Source: Variovorax paradoxus (GTDB lineage Bacteria; Pseudomonadota; Gammaproteobacteria; Burkholderiales; Burkholderiaceae_C). Taken from it: a stretch of 64,000 bases of DNA. Numbering within the stretch: the first letter of the stretch is position 1; every line of letters begins with the position of its first letter. Below are positions 26,199-35,400 of this stretch, piece after piece. The position numbers and the translations under genes were made by a program. The notes under the pieces are model-generated. The model had not been told where the DNA came from and searched no databases. It saw only the letters and a list, made by a program, of their open reading frames with translations. The stretch spans positions 1,689,001 to 1,753,000 of the forward strand of contig NZ_CP091716.1 of NCBI RefSeq assembly GCF_022009635.1. The letters are read 5' to 3'.

Positions 26199-26785
26199 AC
26201 ACGCCCCCCAGCCTCAACGACCGCATCGCCCGGCGCGTGCGCGAGCTTCGCGCCGCGCGCGGCATGTCGCTCGACGCACTTGCCGCGCATTGCGGCGTCA
26301 GCCGCTCGATGATCTCGCTCATCGAACGCGGCGAGAGCAGCCCCACCGCCGTGCTGCTCGAGAAGCTCGCCACCGGCCTCGGCGTGGTCCTGGCCTCGCT
26401 GTTCGACGCGCCCGAGCCCGCGCCCAGCCCCGTGTCGCGCCTGGCCGACCAGGTGCAATGGCGCGACCCGCATTCGGGCTATATGCGGCGCAACGTGTCG
26501 CCCGGCGGCGGCGTGTCGCCAATCCAGATCGTCGAGGTGGAGTTTCCGCCCCAGGCGCGCGTGGCCTATGAAAGCGGCGCGCGCGAGCCGCTGGTGCACC
26601 AGCAGGTGTGGGTGCTCGACGGCACCATCGAAGTCACCGTGGGCGACAAGGCCCACCGCCTGTCCACCGGCGACTGCCTGGCGCACCCGCTCGATCGCCC
26701 CGTGAGCTACCACAACCCCTCGCGCAAGACCGCACGCTACGCCGTCGTCATCGCGAGCCAGCCCGCAGCATGGAGACCCGCATGA
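26189..26785 (+). CDS. XRE-family regulator with C-terminal cupin domain
   Basis: 198 residues. The N-terminal HTH_3 (about 10-65: RVRELRAARGMSLDALAAHCGVS, RSMISLIERGESSPT) is followed by a cupin barrel (about 105-190; VHQQVWVLDGTIEVTVGD, GDCLAHPLDRPVSYHN). Such regulators sense a small ligand in the cupin and commonly control a neighbouring acetyltransferase. The ATG at 26189 is preferred to an in-frame TTG at 26171. No RBS is visible, in agreement with a leaderless message. Its stop overlaps the GNAT start by 4 nt (ATGA), so the two are translated together. Confidence 0.92.
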   Translation: MTEDTPPSLNDRIARRVRELRAARGMSLDALAAHCGVSRSMISLIERGESSPTAVLLEKLATGLGVVLASLFDAPEPAPSPVSRLADQVQWRDPHSGYMRRNVSPGGGVSPIQIVEVEFPPQARVAYESGAREPLVHQQVWVLDGTIEVTVGDKAHRLSTGDCLAHPLDRPVSYHNPSRKTARYAVVIASQPAAWRPA

Positions 26786-27345
26786 CCACCACCACCAACA
26801 CCACCAACACCACCCCAACGACCGAAACCCCGCGCATCCGCGCCCTCGACACCGTGACCGACGCGCAGGTGGCCGCCCTGGCCGATCTGCTGATCGACTG
26901 CGTGGACGGCGGCGCCTCGGTGAGCTTCATGCATCCGCTCACTGCCGAGCGCGCGCAGGCTTTCTGGCGCAACGTGGCCGCAGGCGTGGCGGCGGGCGAG
27001 CGCGTGCTGCTGGTCGCCGAAGATGCCGAAGGCATCGTCGGCACCGTGCAGGTGGTGCTGGCCCAGCCCGAGAACCAGCCGCACCGCGGCGAGGTCTCCA
27101 AGATGCTGGTGCACCGCCGGGCGCGGCGCCGGGGCATCGGCGAGCTGCTGATGCGCGCCGCCGAGCGGCAGGCGCGCGAGCGCGGCAAGACGCTGCTGGT
27201 GCTCGACACCTCCAGCCCCGAGGCCGAGCGCCTCTATGCCCGCACCGGGTGGACGCGGGTGGGCTCCGTTCCCGGCTTCGCGCTGCTGCCGCAGGGCGAG
27301 CCCTGCGCCACCACCTTCTTCTATCTGGAGCTCGCCGGGGCCTAG
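26782..27345 (+). CDS. GNAT-family N-acetyltransferase
   Basis: 187 residues. A Thr/Asn-rich N-terminal tail (about 1-18) precedes a GNAT fold with GIVGTVQVVLA, EVSKMLVHRRARRRGIGELLM (the R/Q-x-x-G-x-G/A acetyl-CoA pyrophosphate loop near 110) and LDTSSPEAERLYARTGW. Substrate is unknown; the SxPEAExxYxxxGW pattern is common in small-molecule acetyltransferases. The start at 26782 is set by the ATGA junction with the XRE-cupin gene. It overlaps the convergent OYE gene by 4 bp at the stops. Confidence 0.92.
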   Translation: MTTTTNTTNTTPTTETPRIRALDTVTDAQVAALADLLIDCVDGGASVSFMHPLTAERAQAFWRNVAAGVAAGERVLLVAEDAEGIVGTVQVVLAQPENQPHRGEVSKMLVHRRARRRGIGELLMRAAERQARERGKTLLVLDTSSPEAERLYARTGWTRVGSVPGFALLPQGEPCATTFFYLELAGA

Positions 27346-28475
27346 CGCGCGCCGAAGGCCGCGTTCTCGAACAGGTCCTTGAACTCGCGCGGCTGCGAGC
27401 GCCAGTACTGGTGCGGCGCCTTCACCTGCGCGCCCAGCTCGGCCGCCGCATGCCAGGGCCAGCGCGGGTCGTACAGCATCGCGCGGGCCAGCGACACCGC
27501 GTCGGCCTGCCCCTTGGCGACGATCGCCTCCGCATGGGCCGGCTCGGTGATGAGCCCGACGGCGATGGTCGGCAGCCCGACCTCGGCCTTGATGCGTTCC
27601 GCGAACGGCACCTGGTAGCCCGCGCCCAGCGTGATGGCCTGCTGCGGCGACACGCCCCCGCTCGACACATGAATGGCCGCGCAGCCGCGCGCCTTCAGCG
27701 CCTGCGAGAACGCGACCGTGCCGTCGAGGTCCCAGCCGCCGGGCACCCAGTCGCTGGCCGACACGCGCACCCACACCGGCCGCTCGGCAGGGAAGGCTTC
27801 GCGCACCGCGTCGAACACCTCGAGCGGAAAGCGCATGCGGTTCTCCAGGCTGCCGCCGTATTCGTCGTCGCGGTGGTTGGCGATGGGCGACAGGAACTGG
27901 TGCAGCAGATAGCCGTGCGCCGCATGGATCTCGATGCCTTCGATGCCCAGCCGCGCCGCGCGTCGCGCCGCCGCCACGAATGCATCGCGCACGCGCCGCA
28001 GGCCCGCGGCGTCGAGCGCGATGGGCGGGTCTTCGGTGGGCGCATGCGGCACGGGCGAGGGCGCATATGCCTTCCAGCCGCCGGGCTCGCCGGGGCGGAT
28101 CTGCTTGCCGCCTTCCCACGGCGCGCGGCTCGACGCCTTGCGCCCCGCGTGGCCCAGTTGCATGGCGATCTTGATGGGCGAATGCGCGCGCGTTGCACGC
28201 AGCACGCGCGCCAGACCTTCTTCATTGGCGTCGGAATAAAGGCCCAGGTCGCCGGGCGAAATGCGCCCTTCGGCCTCCACCGCCGTCGCCTCGATGATCA
28301 GCAGACCCGCGCCCGAGAGCGCCAGGTGGCCGAGGTGGATCAGGTGCCAGTCGCCCGGCGTGCCCTCCGTGGCGGAGTACTGGCACATCGGCGCGATGAC
28401 GATGCGGTTGTCTATCTCGAGCTGGCCGAGCTTCAGGGGCTCGAACAGGCGCGGCGGGAATGTTGTCTGGCTCAT
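27342..28475 (-). CDS. Old yellow enzyme family NADH:flavin oxidoreductase (YqjM/XenA-like)
   Basis: 377 residues, FMN-binding TIM barrel that reduces activated C=C bonds or nitro compounds with NAD(P)H. IAPMCQYSATEG near residue 25 carries the Cys and Tyr of the YqjM/XenA subgroup. QLGHAGRKAS, HAAHGYLLHQFLSP and DEYGGSLENR are OYE signatures. The ATG at 28475 gives the normal N-terminus; an ATG ten codons upstream is less likely. No partner genes point to a physiological substrate. Confidence 0.95.
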   Translation of the reverse strand: MSQTTFPPRLFEPLKLGQLEIDNRIVIAPMCQYSATEGTPGDWHLIHLGHLALSGAGLLIIEATAVEAEGRISPGDLGLYSDANEEGLARVLRATRAHSPIKIAMQLGHAGRKASSRAPWEGGKQIRPGEPGGWKAYAPSPVPHAPTEDPPIALDAAGLRRVRDAFVAAARRAARLGIEGIEIHAAHGYLLHQFLSPIANHRDDEYGGSLENRMRFPLEVFDAVREAFPAERPVWVRVSASDWVPGGWDLDGTVAFSQALKARGCAAIHVSSGGVSPQQAITLGAGYQVPFAERIKAEVGLPTIAVGLITEPAHAEAIVAKGQADAVSLARAMLYDPRWPWHAAAELGAQVKAPHQYWRSQPREFKDLFENAAFGAR

Positions 28476-29000
28476 GATGACGATGCGGCTCCACAGGAGC
28501 GGCAATTCTGCGGCGCGGGCGCGATTCGCACGGCGGCTTGTGCAGAAGCCTTGCGGCCCGATGCGGTATCGAAGGCCCCGGTGTCGAATGCCTTCAGGGC
28601 GTGCTCACGCCGACGGGGTACCTTGCTCCGCGAATGTCCCCCGCCCTTCGGGCTCCTTCTTTATTTCGCTGCGCAAGGCACCCCGCCAGCGTGAGCGTTC
28701 AGCGCCGCTGTGGAAGCTGCATTTGTTGGCGCTCTGCGGGACTTCATGCCGCATCGAGCGGCTGTTTCGACGGGTTCTTCTCTAGAGTGGATGCCCCTGT
28801 CACTCGATGCCCCACCAAGGGGGGAAGGAAGGCCCGACACCCACCACTCAGATGTTTGAAGGCTGCTTGCCTCGCGGCAGGTCGTCGGTGCGAAAGCAGC
28901 GATGCGGATGCGAGGTATCAAAAGGCGACGGCCGGGGTGTAGCGAGCACTCCAGCCGTCTAACCAAGTTCGTGCAACAACCTTGGAAGGAACGCACAAAA
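28476..29000. other. Non-coding gap with an inverted-repeat element; left edge of accessory patch
   Basis: No convincing gene: the open frames here are arginine/serine/cysteine-rich with no domain character. It contains the inverted repeat at 28614-28685. The segment marks a change from compact core genes to sparse, AT-richer DNA. Confidence 0.55.
28614..28685. repeat. Imperfect 21-bp inverted repeat with inner hairpin
   Basis: Arms at 28614-28634 and 28665-28685 match at 18 of 21 positions. Inside, GCCC-TTC-GGGC forms a second small hairpin. The shape resembles a REP/BIME-type intergenic element or a remnant of a mobile element; copies elsewhere in the genome are not testable here. Confidence 0.45.
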
Positions 29001-29288
29001 ATGGCTAGCAAGACTATAGCCCGGCCTCGCACGCCGGTAGCTTCCGAAGACAACGCCCACGACCCGGCGGATCTTCTCGAAAACACCCTCACTCAACTCG
29101 AAGCTCTTTTGTGGCTCTGCCACGGGGAGCACATCGACTGGTGTAGTGGTGACGGGCCTCGGCAACTGGATAACGTGCTTTGGCTTGCGGCTGATCTTGC
29201 TCGCAAGGCGGGGCAACTGTTTCAGATGAGCGAGAGGGCGCGACGCGGAGCGCCCAGCGAACAGTGCTCTTTGGAGCGAGACGGCTGA
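29001..29288 (+). CDS. Small hypothetical protein (95 aa)
   Basis: Not recognised. The ATG has a good RBS (GGAAGGA, 28984-28990). The N-terminus is basic and Pro/Thr-rich, followed by a helical segment DLLENTLTQLEALLWLCHGEH and a second helix LDNVLWLAADLARKAGQLF, described by these landmarks; the C-terminus is charged. It looks like a small soluble helical-hairpin protein. Base composition is lower in GC than the genes to the left. It is convergent with the nuclease-like gene. Confidence 0.55.
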   Translation: MASKTIARPRTPVASEDNAHDPADLLENTLTQLEALLWLCHGEHIDWCSGDGPRQLDNVLWLAADLARKAGQLFQMSERARRGAPSEQCSLERDG

Positions 29289-29426
29289 TGCCTCTGTGAT
29301 GGAGGAAGGTTGGCGCGGTTGAGGTCGCCTTCGAGTTGGCTTTGGCGGCAGCCATGCGATCCATGTTGATCACCGACAGACATGCGAGCATCTGCTTTGC
29401 AGCGCCAGCAGCAGTCCGAACCCACT

Positions 29427-30479
29427 TTAGTCGCCAGGGCCCATGCTTGGCGGGGCGTTCCGCTGCGTCCAGGCCAGCAGCAACCGGTCCAATACATCGT
29501 CCCCGCTTTCCGGCAACTTCAACTCGCGCAGCTTCACGGGGTATGCCCAAAGCGAGTCCGTCGGCGCGCCAAGGTGACGTGGCCCGATGTAGTGCGACGG
29601 GTCATTCATGAACAAGACGCCATGCAACAAGCTGTCTCGCAAATAACCCTCTGCATGAAGGTCGTGCACCGTCTGCTGAATCTCTGTGAGCCACCGCATG
29701 CGCTCTTCCTTTGTGCCGAAAGGCAAGTTCACGTCAACGAAGACGTACAGCGGGTACTCCGGCGCCTTACCAAGCGCATCCTCCAGGAGGCTCCGAATCT
29801 TGACCTTAGCCCCCGGGTCGCCCGCGTGGCCGCCCTTGAAGCCGAGAACTCCGTTTCGGCGCCGGCTCTTCGCCTCGACTGAGATGGAAATGCCAGCTTC
29901 CGTGTGGACGGCGACAAACTCGACGTGCCGCTTATTAGTGTCAGCCTCGTCCTCGAACTGAATCTCGAAGCCTGCTGTAACCGCAATTGAGCACGTCAGC
30001 AGTTCACATCGTGCACTTTGGAACTCGTCTGGATTTCGCAACTCGCGGCTCAACTTGGCGAGAAGCTTGGCGTTGTCTCGAACAGTGAAGAGGTCATATC
30101 CCAGGCGACCCCAAGCCACCGACGAACCGCTAGGCCTATAGACCCCTTCAGCCTCGTCCAAAGCATGCTGATCCACTGCCGTACTGAGCCATTGCAACGC
30201 ATGGTGTCGTTCCTCAAATGGCCGATTCATCTCGGCCTGAATGCGGTCCTCACCAAAGAGGTCGAGCGCCGTGTCGTGATACACGTCCAGCAGGTTGTAC
30301 GGCCCCTCACGAATTTGCTTGTTCAACGTTCCGCCGATGGCAATGACCATCTTGCCTTCCATGTGGGTGTACACGGGAAAGCGCGCATGACCGTGCAACC
30401 GCACGAACTCATCTTCGGAGGCTTGCTTAATCTTAAGCAGGGCGATGAGACTTGCGATCTGTTCAGGGGTCGGCTTCAC
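29427..30479 (-). CDS. Unrecognised protein with PD-(D/E)XK-like pattern
   Basis: 350 residues, soluble, no signal peptide. The region 158-206 looks like a PD-(D/E)XK nuclease core: an acidic residue in ARCELL (Glu160), a strand with HVEFVAV (Glu187 at the aspartate position), then ISISVEAKSR with Glu202-x-Lys204. N- and C-terminal parts are not recognised. GTG start immediately follows the stop of a 44-aa ORF (TAG-GTG), implying coupled translation. Codon use is less GC-biased than the core genes, consistent with transfer. A restriction, repair or defence role is possible but unproven. Confidence 0.6.
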   Translation of the reverse strand: MKPTPEQIASLIALLKIKQASEDEFVRLHGHARFPVYTHMEGKMVIAIGGTLNKQIREGPYNLLDVYHDTALDLFGEDRIQAEMNRPFEERHHALQWLSTAVDQHALDEAEGVYRPSGSSVAWGRLGYDLFTVRDNAKLLAKLSRELRNPDEFQSARCELLTCSIAVTAGFEIQFEDEADTNKRHVEFVAVHTEAGISISVEAKSRRRNGVLGFKGGHAGDPGAKVKIRSLLEDALGKAPEYPLYVFVDVNLPFGTKEERMRWLTEIQQTVHDLHAEGYLRDSLLHGVLFMNDPSHYIGPRHLGAPTDSLWAYPVKLRELKLPESGDDVLDRLLLAWTQRNAPPSMGPGD

Positions 30480-30614
30480 CTAATTAACCTGCTTTGAGTC
30501 GAATGAGAGGTTCATGTTGAGCTTTCTCCCGTCTCGGTGCGAAACACATCCAAACACGAACGTGGCAACGTCTTCAAAGGTGGGTACGCGGCGCCCGAGT
30601 ACCTTGGGCAGCAT
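30480..30614 (-). CDS. 44-aa small protein upstream of the nuclease-like gene
   Basis: MLPKVLGRRVPTFEDV begins a short frame ending SFDSKQVN. It has a good Shine-Dalgarno sequence (GAGGAGAG, about 4 nt before the ATG) and its TAG directly abuts the GTG of the next gene. There is no close match I recognise. It may be a real small partner (antitoxin- or adaptor-like) or a leader ORF that governs translation of the downstream gene. A stop lies in frame upstream, so it is not the tail of a longer gene. Confidence 0.45.
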   Translation of the reverse strand: MLPKVLGRRVPTFEDVATFVFGCVSHRDGRKLNMNLSFDSKQVN

Positions 30615-31047
30615 TGGCTCTCCTCGAATTGGCGCTCGCAAACCAGCGCAATGAACTCTCGTCGCCTATTGCACAAAGAACAACGGCCCTGGATTCAGCC
30701 CTGGACACCGACAGAGGTCTGTGCTGAAAACGAACTTGGGCACTGTAGCAATACTGCCGCTTTTGGTCCTTCAGAACTATTTGAGGAATCGGAACGAGTG
30801 TTCGCAACCAGTTCGAAGAGGGCATTCAACTGGTCATGCCCGCCGCAGCGGCCGAACTGCCAACCCCAAAGCCGCCCTCATCGTGCACAGGGCGCCGGGT
30901 GCTCCCTGCAGTGAAATAAAGGAGGAGGCCGCAGGACTGGGCGACTTGTGGCAATCGTGCACGACACGAGATGCTACTTCCGCTTCGGGCACGTAGGAGA
31001 CATCCGCGATCCGCAACGGCGGTCGTTCAATAAATGCAGCTATCCAA
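30615..31047. other. Gap with a fragment related to the YwqK-gene 5' region
   Basis: No supportable complete gene. A segment around 30835-30887 (minus strand) encodes HDEGGFG and is about three-quarters identical over roughly 50 bp to the segment upstream of the YwqK-like gene, including a 17-bp exact match. It ends in a stop soon after, so it looks like a truncated copy. Confidence 0.4.
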
Positions 31048-31353
31048 CTACGCTTCGTCGCAGCCAGTCAGTTGGGAACGCCAATAGAAGTCGTCTGGCG
31101 TATCAAGAAGGGCAAGAAACCCGTATCGCTCATCCTTGACCACCACGCCATTGGACATGATGTCATCAGGAACGCCGCTTTTGTCCGTATCGTCTGCGAC
31201 GAAGGTGAAGCGTTTACCGACAGCTTCTTCCAGCTTGAGGCCTAGCTTGCTCAAGTCCCGGATTGAACCCATTCGTTCCAGTGAATACCCGCGGTCGCTC
31301 AACCTTGCATTGAAGTCGCAGTAAATCTCCGGGTAGGGGTGGGGCTCACGCAT
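31048..31353 (-). CDS. Hypothetical protein (101 aa)
   Basis: Not recognised. The protein is acidic and soluble with well-mixed composition (MREPHPYPEIYCDFNARLSD, then FTFVADDTDKSGVPDDIM and ERYGFLALLD). The protein reads like a real coding sequence rather than an antisense shadow because no good frame exists opposite it. Such small acidic proteins beside MORN/YwqK genes are often immunity-type proteins, but nothing in the sequence proves this. Confidence 0.55.
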   Translation of the reverse strand: MREPHPYPEIYCDFNARLSDRGYSLERMGSIRDLSKLGLKLEEAVGKRFTFVADDTDKSGVPDDIMSNGVVVKDERYGFLALLDTPDDFYWRSQLTGCDEA

Positions 31354-31420
31354 CGTCTATAGGTTCCTGCAACAAAGGGCAGTTGCTCAAGTGGATGACC
31401 GCTCCTGGCCGCATTCTGAC

Positions 31421-31747
31421 TTAGCCGGGCCAGCATCCGCAGCACCCTGACAGCTTTCTCGCACCCCAGCGAGACCAAATCGGGCAAGCCTCTGCGGGAG
31501 CTTCCGGCGGCGCCGCAGCTGCGCGGGCGTCCGCGCTGGAGAGTATTCGCGCCGAAGCGGCGCATGCTTCAAATCGACGGATGGTGACCAGGGCGCCGGT
31601 TATCAACCCGAGGCGAGCAATCGCTCGCTTTGCGAATCGCGAACAGGAAGCTTCGCCCGTCCGCATTCGATGTGCGCAGCCGAAGCCCTTGTAAGGCGAA
31701 ATGAACCGCTGGTATCCGTCAATGGCAGCTATCGCAAGGGTCTTCAT
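31421..31747 (-). CDS. yidD: YidD-family membrane protein insertion efficiency factor
   Basis: 108 residues. The YidD signature is clear: IDGYQRFISPYKGFGCAHRM, then ASCSRFAKRAIARLGLITG and RRFEAC. Canonical yidD sits in the rpmH-rnpA-yidD-yidC cluster near the origin. This copy stands alone in the accessory patch and has an Ala/Pro linker and a Cys-rich tail (SGCCGCWPG), so it is probably a second, divergent paralogue. RBS GCGAGG precedes the ATG. It starts 42 bp after the YwqK-like gene on the same strand. Confidence 0.75.
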   Translation of the reverse strand: MKTLAIAAIDGYQRFISPYKGFGCAHRMRTGEASCSRFAKRAIARLGLITGALVTIRRFEACAASARILSSADARAAAAPPEAPAEACPIWSRWGARKLSGCCGCWPG

Positions 31748-31789
31748 GTGCCTCGCTGGAGGTTCGTGCTGAACGTCTTGTCCTGGCCG

Positions 31790-32287
31790 TCAGCTGAAAA
31801 TAGTGCTCGGTTCCGCAGTGCCATCGGGACTCCAGAACTGCCACACACCGACCTCCTTGCCCTCGCGATAGCATCCCTCGGATGCAGGTCGACCGTTCGG
31901 GTGGAAGTCGCGCCATAGCCCGTCCTCTTTGCCATCAACGTACTGGCCTTCGGAAGCCACTGTGCCGTTCTCATGGTATTCAACGAAGAAACCGTGCCGA
32001 ATCCATCGCGTCCGGTCTGGTGCCATCACCCTCGCATATCGGAACCTGATGGCTCCTGACTCGTAGGGAATCTCGGCGATGTTGAGGTCAACTTCGATGG
32101 TCATGATGTTGGCGTCGACGGGCGAATTGGCAGTCGGTAGGGAACGTCCGGTTGGTCGATAGTACCCATTAGTGAGAGCGCACCGAACGTCAAAAGCCAG
32201 CTTGAAGCGGGCATCGAACGCAGTCCTGCCAATCTCGACCATGCCCTGAGCCCGCCCGTCAAAACTCTGCCCGCCTAGCACCTGCAT
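31790..32287 (-). CDS. YwqK-like MORN-repeat protein, probably with a disrupted 5' end
   Basis: 165 residues from the first in-frame ATG. The C-terminal half carries two MORN-type repeats (FVEYHENGTVASEGQYVDGKE, then FHPNGRPASEGCYREGKEVG, landmarks HENG and HPNG) ending in VWQFWSPDG, as in the YwqK toxin-antitoxin-associated family. Conserved-looking sequence (HDEGGCGF, RWIWAGARPSFCEMQV) continues upstream of the ATG in the same frame. An ATG at 32439 in another frame gives MGLLLLLFA; joining the two by a one-base change would rebuild a lipoprotein-like signal ending GAC. So the native gene may be 31790-32439 with a frameshift. Confidence 0.6.
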   Translation of the reverse strand: MQVLGGQSFDGRAQGMVEIGRTAFDARFKLAFDVRCALTNGYYRPTGRSLPTANSPVDANIMTIEVDLNIAEIPYESGAIRFRYARVMAPDRTRWIRHGFFVEYHENGTVASEGQYVDGKEDGLWRDFHPNGRPASEGCYREGKEVGVWQFWSPDGTAEPSTIFS

Positions 32288-32489
32288 CTCGCAAAAGCTC
32301 GGCCGCGCACCCGCCCATATCCACCGGCAATCCGCTGCAGCGTCCAACTCCGCAAATCCACAGCCGCCCTCATCGTGCCCTGTGCACGCGCCCTGAACAA
32401 AGCCACTCCCGAGCAAACAACAACAAGAGCAATCCCATGGATTGACGGTATGGCAAGCCGCTCGACGCCCTGTCATCATTCGCCGCTGC

Positions 32490-35400
32490 ATGACCATCGA
32501 TCCGAACCCCCTCGTCGATTTGTTGACCCGAGCCAGGCAAGCCCTGGCGGACCCGGCGGGCATGCTGCCCGCAGCGAACCCCGCCACCCCGGAGGCCGGA
32601 TGCGTGGTCTTCTTCGCCACGGGCGAAGACAGCAGCCGCGCCCGCGTGGCATCCGGCCGTGGCGCCAACATCGAAGCCGCATGGCAAGCCGCCGCCGAGG
32701 CCATCGCGGCGCAGGCCGCCCGCGGCGAAAACCCGCCGCAACGCCTGCGCGCCGAAGTCGTCGACAAAGTCACCCCCATGCGCTGGCGCGAGCTCAAGGC
32801 GAAGTTGGCGCAAACCAAGCGCAACTACTTCAACGAAGGCATCGCCTTCGACGCACGCTTCGAGATTGCCCTGCTCGCCCAGGAAATGCACGGCGGCGCG
32901 GTGCTCTATAACGGCGACGTCGACCACGCCGAGCCCAACCCCGGCAACCTGCACCTGCTCAGCAAACGCCGCTTCGGCCGCGAGATCGACTTTCCGTCGG
33001 ACGACGAAGCGCCCGTCTGGTGCTTCACCACCCGCGCCGTGTACGTCGACGCCAACGGCGCGTGGCCCATCACAGCCGAAGGGCAGGCGGCAGGATTTCG
33101 CACGCTCTCCGACTGGAACGCGCCGCAGATCCGCACCCTCATCGAAGACGCCAGCACCTACCTCGCTGGCCAGGTCAAGCCCACGGGCGAGTTCGACTAT
33201 GGCTGGTTTCCCTGCTTCGACCGCCTCATTCCAACCTACAACACGCTGCGCCACGCAAGCTCGACCTACGCCATGCTCGAGGCCTGGGAGCTCACGCGCA
33301 GCGACACGCTGAAGGCGTCCATCGACCGCTCGATCGGCTTCCTCGCGGGCACGCTCATCCGCCCGGCCGTGCTGCCCGACGGCACGCGCGCCGCCTACCT
33401 GCTGGACATCGGCAACGAGATCAAGCTCGGCGGCAGCGCCGTGTGCCTGCTCGCGCTGGTCAAGTACATGGAGCTCACGGGTGACAGGCAATTCCTGCCG
33501 CTGCTGGAGCAGCTCGCGCTCGGCATCCGCCACATGCAGGACGCGGAGACCGGCAGCTTCGTGCACGTGCTGACCGCGCCTTCGCTCGACGTGAAAGACA
33601 AGTTCCGCGTCATCTACTACGACGGCGAAGCCGCCTTCGGCCTGATGCGGCTGTACGGCCTCACGCGCGACGCACGGTGGCTCGCGGTGGTCGAGAAAGC
33701 CTTCGAGCATTTCATCGCGGCCGAGCACTGGCGCGCGCACGACCACTGGCTGAGCTACTGCGTCAACGAACTCACGCGCTACCGGCCAGAGACGCGCTAC
33801 TACCAGTTCGGCCTGCGCAACGTGGCGGGCTACCTGGACTTCGTGCTCGAGCGCATCACCACCTTCCCCACGCTGCTGGAGCTGATGATGGCCGCGCGCG
33901 ACATGGTGCTGCGGCTCGAAGCCGACCCCGCGCTGCGCCCGCTGCTGGCCGAACTCGACCGCGACAAGTTCGACCGCGCGCTGGCATACCGTGCGCGCTA
34001 CCTCGCCAACGGCCACTTCTGGCCCGAGCTGGCGATGTTCTTCCGCAACCCCGCGCGCATCGCCGGCTCGTTCTTCATCAAGCACCACAGCTTCCGCGTG
34101 CGCATCGACGACGTGGAGCACTACCTGTCGGGCTACGTGGCCTACCACCGCATGCTGAAGGCGAGCGAGGGTCAGCAGCAAGGGCGGCGCGCCGGCACCG
34201 GCACGGTCGCGTGGGGCGGCGACGTGAACCTGGGGCGGCGCCAGCATTACCGGATGCACGAGCTGGGCGGCGCGCGCAGGATGCTCGGCGACATCGCCGC
34301 GCTGCGCGATGCCGACCTGCGCATCGTGAACCTCGAATGCGTGGTCGCGACCACCGGCGAACAAGGCATCGACAAGGGCGAGGCCGGGCCGTACTACTAC
34401 CGCGCGCGGCCCGAGATGCTCGCGGTGCTGACCGAGGCCGGCATCGGCATGGTCGCCACCGCCAACAACCACAGCGGCGACTACGGCGCCGAGGCGCTGC
34501 TCGAACAGCAGACGCACCTCGATGCCGCCGGCATCGCCCACGCCGGCACCGGGCGCACGCTGGAGGCCGCATGGCGCCCCGCCTTCCGCCGCGCGGGCGG
34601 CGTGCGCGTGGCGCTGTTCTCGCTCGACGCCACGCAGCAGCGCTTTGCCGCCAGCGCCGAGCGCGCGGGCGCGGCCTGGCTGCCGCTGGACGACCCTGCC
34701 GCATGGACCGCCGAGCTCGCGCCGCGCATCGAGGCCGCGCGCCGCGAGGCCGACGTGGTGCTGGTGGCGGTGCACTGGGGCGCCAACCTGGAGACCGCGC
34801 CTTCGGCGGCAGAAGTCGCTGTCGGCCATGCCATCGTCGACGCGGGCGCGGATGCGGTGCTCGGCACCTCGGCGCACGTGCTGCAGGGCATCGAGGTCTA
34901 TCGCGGCCGGCCGATCCTGCATGACGCGGGTGACCTGCTGTTCGACTCCATCCGCAACGACTTCGGCGACTCCGGCGTGTTCACGCTGGCGCTGGGCCTG
35001 CACGGCGTGGAGGCAGTGGTGTTCACGCCGGTCGGCGTCGGCTACGGTTTCTCGCGGCAGCTCGCGGGCGAGCAGGCCGAGGCGCTCAGCGCGCGCTTCG
35101 CCGAGCAGTGCCGCGCGCTCGGCACGCAGATGACGATGGTGCAGGGCGGGCGTTGCGCGCTGCGGCTGTCGCCGCCGGAGCGGCCCGCGTTCCAGGCCGA
35201 TCCGGCTTCGGCCGTGGCGCCGGCCGTGCGTCCCGCGCCGGTCGTCGGCCCGGTGCGCGCGCCGCGTCCCGAATGGCTGGCCGACGCGGTGCCCGACGAC
35301 GCGCGCATCACGCCGCTGCAGATCGGCCCGCTGCGCCTGCTGGGGCTGCGCATCGCGCCGCGGCAGATCGTCGGTCGGCGCATGCTGTGGGTCGAGTCTT

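Noticed and set aside
28538..28942. 134-residue plus-strand frame in the gap after the OYE gene
   Set aside because: Arg/Ser/Cys-rich with no RBS and overlapping the inverted repeat; not supportable as a gene.
30537..30914. Plus-strand frame in the gap between small genes of the accessory patch
   Set aside because: No RBS, no domain character, and it lies opposite the better-supported 44-aa frame.
28476..32489. An integrase-bounded genomic island or prophage
   Set aside because: The patch is AT-richer and sparse, but no integrase, transposase, tRNA target or clear flanking att repeats were found.
31790..32824. A longer version of the YwqK-like gene starting at 32824
   Set aside because: The first ~110 residues are antisense to the start of the CapA/Mur gene and look like shadow sequence.
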